Below are positions 36,210-46,976 of a DNA stretch of 64,000 nucleotides, one piece after another. Numbering within the stretch: position 1 is the first letter of the stretch; each line of letters opens with the position of its first letter. The DNA is from Albifimbria verrucaria (Eukaryota > Ascomycota > Sordariomycetes > Hypocreales > Stachybotryaceae): contig JAHREC010000016.1 of assembly GCA_020081605.1 (NCBI GenBank), positions 744,001-808,000 of the forward strand. Reading direction: 5' to 3'. A model generated the notes under the pieces. It worked only from the letters and a program-made list of their open reading frames with translations. It had not been told where the DNA came from and ran no database searches. Made by a program: the position numbers and the translations under genes.

Positions 36210-37817
36210 TTACGCCTTGCACGCCCAGCCCTTGAGTCGCTCGGGCAGCCACCCGCTCGTATGCATGAGGGCTGTCTTGCGCTCGCTCATGCTCGGCGCG
36301 TAGCCCTGGCCCAGGATCATCTTGTCGTCCATGCGGCACAGGTCCTCAACGTAGCTCCACTGCATGCAGCTCTCCCACGTCCGGCACGCTGCCTCGCACG
36401 CGTCGGGAGACTCCCAGCCCCTCTTCCAGGCCTCGGAGCTGTACGCGTCTGGTGGGCCGGGGGTCCCTCCTTGTTGGCCGAGGTGATCTCGTAGAGGCCG
36501 GACATGTTGTCCCACCATTCTACGCGCTTTTGGATGCGTGGTAGGACCATCTCGCTGAAGAAGTCTTGGTGAAGAAGAGGTTTCTGTTGAGTCGATTAGT
36601 AATGGTTCTGATAGAGAAGTGATGAGGTGGTATAGCCAGGGAAACCTGTCTTTCAACCAGGTTATATGGGAATGTACTCACATCAAAATTCCATTTCTTC
36701 TCCAGCTCATAGTACTGCGCAACGTCTCGGCTATGGACCTTGTGCCACGACATGAGCGGACTGCACCAGTTATACCGGCTGAAGCCAAAAGTCCAGTGCA
36801 CGACCGGGTTGAAGCCCCAGGTAAACTTGCCGTCGCCGCCGTTCTCGCCGAAGCGCACGCCGTTCTTGCGCATCGCATGCGCGAGGACCTGATCGCCGCA
36901 GCAGTGGTCTGCCGTGTACTTGTTGTAGTCCTCAGCGAGGCTTCCAGACGTGCGCTTCTTGCCGAACGTCTTCTCCCAGGCACCACGAGACAGCGCGAAG
37001 CCAGCTCCGCCGTGAGCGAAGACGACGTCGGATTTGGCTGCGTAACTGCCTAGGTAGTGCGGTGCGCTGGAGTCGAACTTGGAAAGGTAGGATAGGACGT
37101 TGGGGAGGAACAAGTATGAGTCGTCCTCCATGTAGATGTACCAGCGTGCATTTGGCCAGTTCTCGCCCGCGTGTTGCATCAGGGGATGAACTTCCACTTG
37201 TCCACGATCCATCCGCCTGTAGGACCCCATGTATCTCCTCCTACACCGGCAGCCTCGACATAATAGTTGTTGTCCATGTATTCGGGTTGTTGGCGGTAGA
37301 CGTCGAACTCAGGGCTGTCCTTGACGCTCTGCGTCAAGTTGACGAGGGCATCAACGGTAGTGATGCTGCCAACGGTTTCGACAAGGTCCGAGTAGACGAC
37401 AATGTTGTCCGGGTTGATGCGTTCGCGGTCGAGCGAGGTGGTGAGGTGGACAAGCATGCGCTTCCACATGGTAGTGCCACCCGTCTTGACAATGAGCAGC
37501 ACATCGTTCGGAGTAAGATCTTGCGCATCGTCCTCGACGCCATTGGCGAGCTTCGAGTCCGGTCTGGGCGCCGCAGTCGACGAGGGCGGGTCGACAAAGG
37601 GATCGAGGACCTCGCTCACGCCCGCCTTCAGCTTGGGGATGACCTTGCCGTAGTTTTCAACGGCCGGGTTCAGCAGCATGTAAAACACCAGCATGCACAT
37701 CATGATGATGGCCGCCGGCACCAACCGGTTGTTCCTATACGTGACGAGGCTCATCCTGACTGTAGAGCGCCGCTTGAGGCCAGCAGCAGAGCGATTGAGT
37801 CGAGAAGTCACCTTCAT
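36210..37817 (-). CDS. GT31 (Fringe-like) glycosyltransferase with C-terminal Cys-rich domain, about 503 aa
   Basis: ATG 37817; exon 1 to 36682; intron 36584..36681 (GTGAGT, CAACAG); exon 2 to TAA 36210. Type II membrane topology: short basic cytosolic tail, then a signal-anchor around residues 32-50 (LVPAAIIMMCMLVFYMLL), pointing to the Golgi. The catalytic part has NDVLLIVKTGGTTMWKR, a WYIYMEDDSYLF DxD-type motif, GGAGFALSRGAW and CCGDQVLAHAM, typical of fungal GT31/DUF604 proteins. After the intron comes a PAN/Apple-like cysteine block (DACEAACRTWESCMQWSYVEDLCR). Breaks: one base short at 37192..37195 and at 36459..36463. Expected role: transfer of a sugar to a cell-surface or secreted glycan; donor and acceptor unknown. 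Confidence 0.8.
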
Positions 37818-40009
37818 GACGAGAAGAAGCGGAAGACTCTGCTATTATGAGCTCCTGTGCTACGCAAGGGTATCCTCACCTCCACAGCGTGGACACGCGG
37901 CTAAGTGCCCGTGTTGACCCAGGTCGGTCAGCCTCAGAGGACCCCTACCCTTCACATGCACATGAAAAGGGAAGGCGTTCTCGGTTGTGGCTCTCGCTCC
38001 AAGGTTGCCTAAGAGCAAAGGAGAACTAGGCCGTTAAGAAAATGGGTCACGGTTGTTCATGGTCTCCTGAGTGGGCCAGTTACGGCTCCGCGTTGGAGCT
38101 TGTACGACTCGACATTTTTATTATACGGCGCTTTTGGCTCAAGCAGCCGCAGGAGGCAGGTCAGCCCTGTCAGACGCGCATTGCTGGCCACGCGGCGCAG
38201 TGCAGCATACGTTGGAGAAGCTGAACTGGCTGGTCGGATGAGGCAGGCTGTCTGTTGAACCGTTAGAGGAGGCGAGGCAGGCCATGGTTGCACAAACCAC
38301 AAACGGCCCCTATTTTAAGACATGAAGAATTGGCCAGGCCGTGTGCGCGACAGAGCATGGATTCGTGTTAAAGGAAATTCGCAGGGGCCGCCTGGGATAG
38401 TAAGATAAAGTGGGACAAAAGTTCCGCCTACCTGTGATTTCTGGTAGGATACAGGGTCTTGTTGTTGAAAGAGCCCTTTAAAATCTCTTCCATTTTTATT
38501 TTTATTCCCATATTATTCCAAATTTCTACCTGATTCTTATAATCTCCTCGTATTTCAAGTTATCTATTCTGCAATATCTTGTGAATTATTGGTTCAGACA
38601 TCTGCGCTGGGCATGCAAAATTTCGGCCCTCCCTTACAGGAAGAGTCATTTCGCCAGAGGCGCAGCATCCCCGTTCGTTATGCAAGCGGCCTAGCCGAGC
38701 AGCGCAAGTTCGGATCCTCGAGTGGTCAAGGCAGCATCTTCGATTTCATTATACTGATTCTTCATCGCACAGATGTCCGGAAGATCCGAGTTCTCCATAA
38801 GGCATCTTTGTAGTCGAGGATCTGCACTACTAAGGACATCCGCTCGATCACTAAGACATGTTAGTTCCCTGTAGTTCTGAGCCAGCACTGCTGCAACTCC
38901 AAGGAGATGCCTCCGTTCTCCGAGGTTCTTTCGGATTGTGAACGCCAAGTCACTCTCCTTAGATGACCTACTGATCCTTCGAGCCAAGAACCAAGTCGTA
39001 GATGGCCTCGCCCTCCGTTAGCGCTTTGCGACCGTAGAACAACCAAAGGGCCCCTCAATTCCGCCCTTCTAGCCTCCCACCGAGCGGGACGGCTGCCTGT
39101 CTAGCGCATAGGGCAAGGCTCCTTCGTCTTCTGGAGCTTGGGAGAGCAGGGATGGCACAGTCAGGACGGCCTCTCATTTGCTCGGATCCGTGGCTCATCC
39201 CCATTTGGTAGGTTATCTCCTGTTGCAGCCGCACATGTGCAAAGTAGGTAGGGCCGGCATTGCGGGTACCCATGCGTTGAAGAAAATTGCCCATGAGTCC
39301 TTGTCGATTCCGCATACCGGGATAGGGTTTCTAAGAATGTCGTCCTCGGGGCAGCCGCCCCATTCCCGTTACTACGCGAAGGCCGTGGCAGCGCATGTCC
39401 AAGGTAGCATGCCTGTGACTCAGAAAGATGCAATCCTGGAGAAGTAATTGTGAATACGAAACATTGAGCCTGCCGGGTCGTATTCATCTGACTGCATATA
39501 TGGGTGGTGTCTCGTACACTTCGAAAAATGGCGTCGAGCATGCAGCAGCAACCTGGTTCATCACTCTCTCAGCCTCATTCGGCACGCGCCGGGATGCGAA
39601 AAGGTTCTCACATCTCGGCATTACTTGGCGCAGAGCCTATAGGGATGCCAATACCCACCACACACCGACATGGCAAGGTATCTGAGTGTGCTCCGGTGTG
39701 TGCCGGGGCCCTACAGTTCCTTAGATGGGAGACTAGCCTGGTTCCTAATGCGCGTGCCGGAGTATAGGATGGCTTGAACATGGGCACCGTTGATTCACGT
39801 TTTTAAAGGAGTAAATTAAATACCCACGTATGTCTGCCTGGAGGCTGCTGAGGAGTAAAATGCAGAGTTGTGTCGGTCCTCTCGTTCTGCCGTTGTGTTA
39901 ATAATCCGTCTGGCTTGGTGTTTGTTTCTGCAGTCCTTCGCTTTTATTATCAGCAGAAGCACACCATAGTTCTTGTGTGGTCTCCCTCGTTGGGAGCCTA
40001 CCTACAGTC
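37818..40009. other. intergenic, contains MITE copy B
   Basis: About 2.2 kb. The only structure recognised is the element at 38401..38638. A pyrimidine-rich stretch and the promoter of the GT2 gene lie near 39900..40009. Confidence 0.4.
38401..38638 (+). mobile_element. MITE-like element, copy B
   Basis: About 238 bp. The left end has AGTGGGACAAAAGTTCCGCC followed by TACCT; the right end is TGCAAAATTTCGGCCCTCCC followed by TTACA. The interior matches copy D in the same order: GGATACAGGGTCTTGTT, a TCTTCCATT block and CAGACATCTGCGC. AT-rich, no ORF. Ends are less clear than in copies A, C and E. Confidence 0.6.
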
Positions 40010-41889
40010 ATGACCGTCTCCTCTTCTGAGCCACTGGGATTCCCGTGGCGAGCCCACCACATGTATCATGGTTTCGCAGATTCCTCAACATCATAGGATG
40101 CCTGATATCCTTACCTATTTATTGGATGATGACAGTACACTGCCATTATCCTGTGACATTGGACACGATCGTGACGATAGCTCTGGCTGAGCTGAACCGC
40201 TTCAACAATGAAGGTCGGCGCATGAAGTTTTACGAAAGCGAGACCCGCGTCCGTGAAAAAGCCGACCCTGAGAAGACCGCAAGCGATGTGCGATCAGCCA
40301 CACCCAAACTGCAATGTATGGCTGCGGTTGTGGGTTGGCGTGAGGATCCTGCCCTCTTTACTCGAGCTTTGGAGAGCTACAAGTCCGCCAAAGGCTGCAC
40401 TTTCGTGCTTGTTGGTATCGACGGCGACGAGGAAGCTGATCAGGACATGGTTGACGTCTTCGAGAAAGTAAGTTAATGCGACTCTTCAAATGAGTTTCGT
40501 AAATTAATCGCATCATAGGTCTATCCCCATCATTCCAAGGTCATCCATATCCCAGAGCCTATGGGTGAGGTGGCGCATCGCGTGAGAGATAAGCTCGTTT
40601 CAATGCGTCAGAGGCATGGCGAAAAGGTCAACGAGAAAGAGTGCGACGAGCTCGCTCTCCAGCACTGCATTCAGCTGGCCAGGATCATCCTCGAGCAGGA
40701 GAAGGTCCAATTCGGCGGACCTGATGGCATCCGACACATCTGCATCCGACAACGTCATATGCACAAGAAGGCCATCATGTTCACAGGTTTCATCTTCTCG
40801 CTCGTCATCTCCGACATTCTTGGCTTGGAGTTTTGTGGTCTTCTGACTCGGACACGATCGTGCTGCCAGACTCATTGGAGCGCACCGTCGACTCCATTGC
40901 CGTTGATCCCAAGATTGGCGGTGCCAGTTCCGGTCTCATCATTCACAACGAGGAGGAGACTGCAATCACCAACCTCGCAGCGACGGTTTATTGGGGCGAG
41001 CTGTACCTGACAAGGTCAACACCTGCCCCTACAGCAACAAGCGATTGCCAGAGTGGTCCGAGTACGGTGTTCCGGTTAGCTGCCCTGCCGCCAGTTCTCG
41101 TGCCATGGTACTTGCAGACCCTATTTGGAAAGCGAATGGTAAGAAATACAAGCCTGCGTCTCATGGTATGTACTGACATTGGCTTAGATCATCAACGAGG
41201 ATCGTCATCTTACAACAAACCTCCTATCTCGTGGTTGGGGTGTTGTCTTTGCCTCTGATGTCCTCACTGCCACAGACACACCGACAACCCTCGCACGATG
41301 GTTGAAGCAGCAGGTCAGATGGGCGCGAGCAACACACATCGAGTCCCTGTTACAACCGCGTGTTTACCTCATGAGTCATCCTCTTCTCTTCTGGGGCATG
41401 GCCAAGCGCGAGTTTGGTCCCGTCATCGGTGCTATTGCTATTCTATATTACTTCCTCACTTCTAAACAACTCGTTGTCGTCTCGATGCACGATCTAGCAT
41501 GGCGTGTACTCATCACCGCGATATACAACCTGCTGCGAAACCCTCATCGCCTGAGCAACAACTCCCTGCGCTGGGTGCTACCAGGCATCCTCTTCTACTA
41601 CGTGCCACTCCCAGCCGTACACGTATGGAGCTTGATGACGCTGACGGCGGACGGATGGGGCACCAGTATGCGTGCCAGCGGCGAGCGAGCCCGCAAGGAC
41701 AGCGTGCGTCAGGCCTGGTGGGAGACGGGCTTCTTCGTCATTTGGATGGGCGTCGTTGCCGGGTCAGTGGCCAGGCTTGCGTCGTGGCATTTCGAGTGGA
41801 CGTCAACGAGCGAATTGGTTGCAGTTTTCTTTAGTTCTTTGTTTGCGGCGTTTGCAGCATGGAGGGGCACCATACACAAGATATCCTAG
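40010..41889 (+). CDS. processive GT2 polysaccharide synthase (chitin/hyaluronan-synthase-like), about 593 aa
   Basis: Exons 40010..40467, 40519..41138 and 41188..41889; both introns are phase 0 with GTAAGT/GTAAGA donors. ATG 40010 (MTVSSSEPLGFP) is joined to the next frame by one missing base in the CCC at 40042..40044; another break is the TTTT at 40831..40834. N-terminal membrane helices (FLNIIGCLISLPIYWMM); GT-A domain with FVLVGIDGDEEAD, the DSDT DxD motif, NEDRHLT and the processivity motif QQVRW; at least four C-terminal helices. It resembles the fungal membrane GT2 group that includes Cps1-like synthases. Expected to polymerise a beta-linked cell-wall or capsule glycan at the plasma membrane; the donor sugar is not predictable. 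Confidence 0.85.
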
Positions 41890-43321
41890 ACAATTAGACC
41901 AGTATAAAGAAACACGATAATGAAAAGTCAAAGAATACACAAATAATATTCGAATTAAAGCCTCATATATGAAAAATAAATGCTGTACTCATTTGGAAAT
42001 GAATATAATACACGTAGATACTTCATTGAAGACTGGGGTAACATACCGAATACCCGATAACATTACATATTTATCCATGAATTTGTGGTAGTACAGGAAT
42101 AATTGAAGTATGCAAGCAAACAATCAAGGGATTGAGAACGAAAACACATACTGCGAAGGAGCTGCAGGGTTCTATTAGCATTACAGGCTGCCAACTAAGT
42201 GCTACCAGCAACATTAATGTTTTCCTCAGCAGTGAACGCATCGGACGTATCCGCTCTTGGCGAAGGAGGTAGAAATGCGTTCTTTGTTACATCTGCAGTC
42301 GCAGCAGCGCGGCATGGATGGCCTTTAGGCAGTAGTCTGCCGTATACGCAATATAGTTTCCAGCGAGATTTCTGGACACATACTTCTTGCCTTATGTCCT
42401 CTCCTAGATATCACGCCGTCGCACGAGGCTAGCTTTACTACAGACGAAGATAATATCGAACTTAGCTGTATGGATTCCGAGTTAACTAGGAGAGGTAAGA
42501 TACGATGTTGGGGAGGAACAGTTCTTGATTCAAGAATCTACTCGCAGCCAAGGTAGTTACTTGCCCGCCACATAACTATGAGAATTGCCACGATCGAGTT
42601 TTCAGACCGCTTTGAACCCCTATCTCTGCAACCTTTCATGTTTACTACATCATGGCAGAGTTCGTGTCGGACTGGCGCTTTCTCGCTGGTCTATGATATT
42701 GCTCTCAAGTATAACTCTATATTTCTCCAGCTGTCTGAAGATTAGCACGTAAGAAATGTGGCTTGTTGTTCAGATATGCTCGCCATTTGTGACGAGGGCA
42801 ATCCAGCTACAATTCCCTCCATACTCGCCAGCTTGTTGTCAGCTTCGTCCACACACAGACTTGAAATACGCTATGGGGCCCCAAACTCCCAGCAAACAAT
42901 GCTATATTGTATATAATGCACAGTAAAATGCGGTGATTCATACATTGGTGCTGCGTTACACAGCCTGTTCACCCTTGTGTTAGCGCAATGACCTCTAGAT
43001 ATACTATGTCAGTCTCAGTAGAGAAACAGATGTTGCATTAACAAGATCCCAGCATTCAGATATTGCATTTCAATGAGCCTAAGTTTTCTCACCGTGATAG
43101 CTTCGTCCATAAAACCATGACTCTACCCTACCTTAACGCCCATGAATGCCCGGAATAGGATTGATGATTCTTCCTAAAAAAGAAAATTAGCAAATGTAGC
43201 CTTTCTGTCTTAACAAACACCAAAATATCTTCCAAGTACATCCAAAAACTTGTCTCCGGTGCTTTTATTGCCATAATAATCACCGTCTCTACGCCAACGG
43301 TCAACTTAGACTCACCCTTGG
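41890..43321. other. intergenic, AT-rich
   Basis: About 1.4 kb between convergent genes. No supported gene, repeat or RNA. Confidence 0.4.
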
Positions 43322-46188
43322 TTACGCTGCATCACCCAGGTCCAGCAGAATATCCTGCAGCTCCCTAACCCTTCCGTGCGACGGACCGAACAGTTCTTCA
43401 AAGCCCTTGTGAGCGCGTTGAAAGTATACCCTGGCCTCTACTAGGCGGCCCTGGCTCCGTAATAATTGTCCCAAACCGCACGTAGCGTTGAGTGCCGGCT
43501 TGTATCTTGTGACAAGTTGTGGCCCGTGCATTTCCTCGTATCCTCGAAGTGCCCACTGATACATATCCTCGGCTTCTTGTAGCCTGCCATGCTCATTATT
43601 AAGATTTCCTAGGCTATTGAATATATGAAGTCTCAGTTCATGATCAGGTTCATAAGCTCTCTCAACCCCTTGAAGTGCCTGCTGAAACATATCCTCGGCT
43701 TTTTGTAGTTTGCCTTGGTTAAGATAAAGTTTCCCTAGGTTATTGATCGCATTAAGTGTTAACGTATGATCCGGCCCGTGGCTTTTATCATATCCTCGAA
43801 GTGCCCGCTGAAACATATCCTCGGCTTCTTGTAGTTTGCCTTGGTCAAGATAAAGACTCCTGAGGTTACTGAATGTATGAAGTGTCCATATATAATCCGG
43901 GCCGTGGTTTTCATCATATCCTCGGAGTGCCTTCCGAAACATATCCTCGGCTTCTTGTAGCTTGCCTTGGCTGATGTAAAGGTAACCTAGTTTAAAAAGA
44001 CCCAGGTTACGTTTTCGTCATTATATGGAATCGTGGTACAAGATTGGATCGCATGTGATAGAAGCCGCTTCTGAAGCAACCAGAACTGTGATTCGTCTCG
44101 TGATGGAATAAGTGTGGCCACATGCGCTGCTGCAAGCTTAGCTAGGTCCATATCCCAGTCTTTATTGACTACGTGAATGGTCCAAGCGTGTATGCAGCTG
44201 TGAATGCTGTATCCCCTTGACCCAGGAAGATCTGGAGTCATAGTATGTAGCTCGATGAACCCGTAGTCATGTAATATGCCCATAGCACTGTTGAATTTTA
44301 GTTCGTCGGCCAGCTCATGTGTCCAAGCCAGTGGCTGAGGGATTTCTGCATCTTCACGATCTGGGAGAGTGCTATTTGAGTCATTGGTCTCAGTATCCCA
44401 ATCGTCCTCACCGAGAGGCTGAAGAAGTTCAAACCATATATCTTCGTTATCAAAATATGCCCACCATCGCAGCAAATTAGCTGCAAGTTTGTTTTGCTTC
44501 TTGACTTGCTCATAGGACAGCTGCCACGTCGAGCAGAGTGTACGGTCTTTGTATGAACCTAGACTTGGTGTGCTCGCGTGAAGTGTTGCCCATGACTCTT
44601 TGTATATGCGAAGATAGTCATCGAAACCGATTGCAACGCGCCTTAAATATGCGCCGGCCGTGGCAAGAGCAAGGGAAGCCCGTCAAGTTCCTCCACAAGC
44701 TTTCTGGCATCGGTGTCTGCAATATTGATTAGACGGGGCCTCCTCCTGGTTGTAAATTCTTACCAGCTTGTAAGTCAACCCGACCCGAAGTTACTGAAAG
44801 GATCTCTAGGCTGTCATTTATCGACTCAAGCTTTTTCATTCGTATCGAATAACCAACATTGATCTGTGATGACCGTGATGTGATGATAATAAAGCCTTGA
44901 TATGCTTGAGGGAAGAAGTCTGTAATATCGATTCCGTCATGGTCTGTGGAGTCATCTGACTTCGGATTGTCATAGTTATCGTACACGAGAAGCCATCTGG
45001 TGTTGTCTGGTAGGCTTAGCCATGTCTTGACGGCTTCAACAATCTCTTGGGTGTTTTGCTGAAAGTCAAGTCCACTCAAATGACTGGCGTTAGGATATTG
45101 TTGCAAAATCTGTCTTGCGACTCTACTAAAGCTCTGTTGTATCGAGGCTTTATCTTTTATGTTGAACCAGAATATGGCGGAATATTCATTACGATACCGT
45201 TTAGTGTATGCAACAGCGAGCTGTGTCTTGCCAATGCCTCCCAGACCATGGAGGACAACGACGCGACGGCTTCCGTCCGAGCTTAGTTTTCTGCGCATAT
45301 CTGCCAGTTCGCCTTCCCTCGCGACAAAATATTGCGTTTCGGGCACGCCGAATAGACTGAAAGTAATAGAGAAATCTTCCTTTCGAGTTCCTAAATGTGC
45401 CAAGGCTCAGCAGACCGAGTGATCTAAATTTAAAACAATTCTTACCCTGAGTAGCCTTTTGGATCTCCTCTCGTAGTCGTTTTTGTGCATTGTCTCTCCC
45501 TTCGCCATAGATGAGTGGCATGTGTATGTTAAAGATCCCTAATAGCGAATACGCGATATCCTCTTCATATTTTGTTTGACGGTTACAAGTCCATGCCTCT
45601 CGCTCCGAGACTGTAAAGTCGGACAATGGGGCACCCGGAGAGCATTTATGGGAATATTGGTAACATCGTGAATTTGGAGCTCCAGCAATCTTTTATCTCC
45701 TAACCAAAACCCTTCCTTGGAGTAAAAGTCAATTATATGCGGCGCAATAAGCTCCTGTAGCGTCCACCCTCGAGTAAACCACCTGCTGTTTCGAAAGTCC
45801 GCCTCCCAAGGCGCCGGGTTTTGTTGTATACCTGACACTATAGTCTTGGAGACATCTGCGAGATAGACGTAGCATCGTTTCGCATCGCGATACCATCGAA
45901 ACATGCTATTGATCGCAGTCTGCAGCTCGATACTATCGGACTTGTCAATGCAGCAGGTATCAACCCAGAAGTATTGTATACCATGCTGTCTCGCTCGCTC
46001 AGCACAGAACTTGATCTTGTCGTAGCCGGACTTTCGCTGCCATATATCTTCTGCTTTCGCTAGGTCGCCGAAGACCACTTCGTCGGGTCCCCATGTGTGG
46101 GACAGGATTGCGTACGGGGTACATTGCCGGGAGGCAGGTCTGCAGTGAGGCTGTATTTGCCCCTTTCATCGCATTGTAGAAGCCGCAT
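43322..46188 (-). CDS. HET - NB-ARC - TPR NLR-like protein, about 922 aa, two introns
   Basis: ATG 46188; introns 45391..45445 and 44717..44763. HET domain (residues 1 to about 200): VPPYAILSHTWG, FWVDTCCIDKSDSIELQTAI, NSRWFTRGWTLQELIAP and EDIAYSLLGIFNIHMPLIYGEG. The NOD module follows: a VPET..FVARE linker, Walker A GLGGIGKT (297-304), WLLVYDNYDN as Walker B, FIIITSRS, and the GLPLALATAGAYLR motif in the restored frame. The C-terminus (about 715-922) has five TPR_10-type units of about 42 residues with near-identical QGKLQEAEDMFQ cores. One base short at 46116..46119, 45634..45636, 44670 and 43994..43998. Fungal HET-NLRs mediate vegetative incompatibility: ligand binding to repeats, NTP-driven oligomerisation, HET-triggered cell death. 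The trigger here is unknown. Confidence 0.88.
43330..43980 (-). repeat. coding TPR repeat array of the HET-NLR
   Basis: Tandem units of about 126 bp, the first three or four nearly identical in the segment TATCCTCGGCTTCTTGTAG (or TTTTTGTAG) CTTGCCTTGG on the + strand at roughly 43568, 43690, 43816 and 43942. High DNA identity between units fits the recent homogenisation described for fungal NLR repeats. Confidence 0.6.
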
Positions 46189-46976
46189 CTTGAGTTTTCG
46201 AAGTTGTTTGGAGCAGCGCCTATGGCCGCAAGACCTTGGCTAAGGGAGATGAAGGCAAGCATGGTTCGCCGTCACGACCTATTTTATTGACCGGTTAGCC
46301 TGGCATAAGGCTGTGCATGCGGGGTATAACTTCAGGCTCAGCCGTGACCTTGGGTCGCATTTGGAATAGAGGGTGGCTGGTGAAGCATGAGGTGCAATAG
46401 ATTGCCCTCAAAGAAGGATGTGGAAGCAAAGCTGGGTCTTTGTTCTGATGTAGACTGAAATGCACGCTTGCGAATCTGGCATCAAGTTCTGCCCTGTCTG
46501 TCGTTTGTTTTTCTTTGGCCTTATTGACCCCAATTTATTCATTCAAGCCCAAAAGGCATCACAGAAGCATGCAAGACTCAGCTTATTCCAATTTGCTACA
46601 GTGGGATAGCAAAAGTTTCGCCTACCTCGCGAGTTCTATTCAGCCAAAGGACATCTTGTATAAGAAGTTATGCTAAATATATATTAATTCATTAATTTAT
46701 TAGCATATTATTATAAGTTTATTGTATTTTTAGTCGTTTATTGTTAGGTGTCTAGTTGATTTTTTATCGAGATATCTACGCTACATATGCGGAATTTCTG
46801 CCTTCCCACTGTAGCTGATCTGTATCAACCGGCAGTCTACAATCTGTAGTCCTCTTTTTATTACTAGCCCTTCTTTTGTTACTCACCACTCGGTAGTGCT
46901 CTGGTTACGACCTCACGACACAGACATCATATGTGTGTTATGTGCGATTGATGCACTATTGGTTTTTATTTCTTCT
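46189..46976. other. intergenic, contains MITE copy C
   Basis: Promoter side of the HET-NLR gene and 3' flank of the DUF3176 gene. The element at 46597..46813 sits about 400 bp upstream of the HET-NLR start codon. Confidence 0.5.
46597..46813 (+). mobile_element. MITE-like element, copy C
   Basis: 217 bp, TA at both ends. Left terminus TACAGTGGGATAGCAAAAGT then TTCGCCTACC; right terminus reverse-complemented TACAGTGGGAAGGCAGAAAT. The terminal repeats match for about 10 bp exactly and extend imperfectly to 25 bp. The interior shares CGTTTATTGTTAGGTG, GTTGATTTTT and AGATATCT with copy E. No ORF. Confidence 0.75.
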
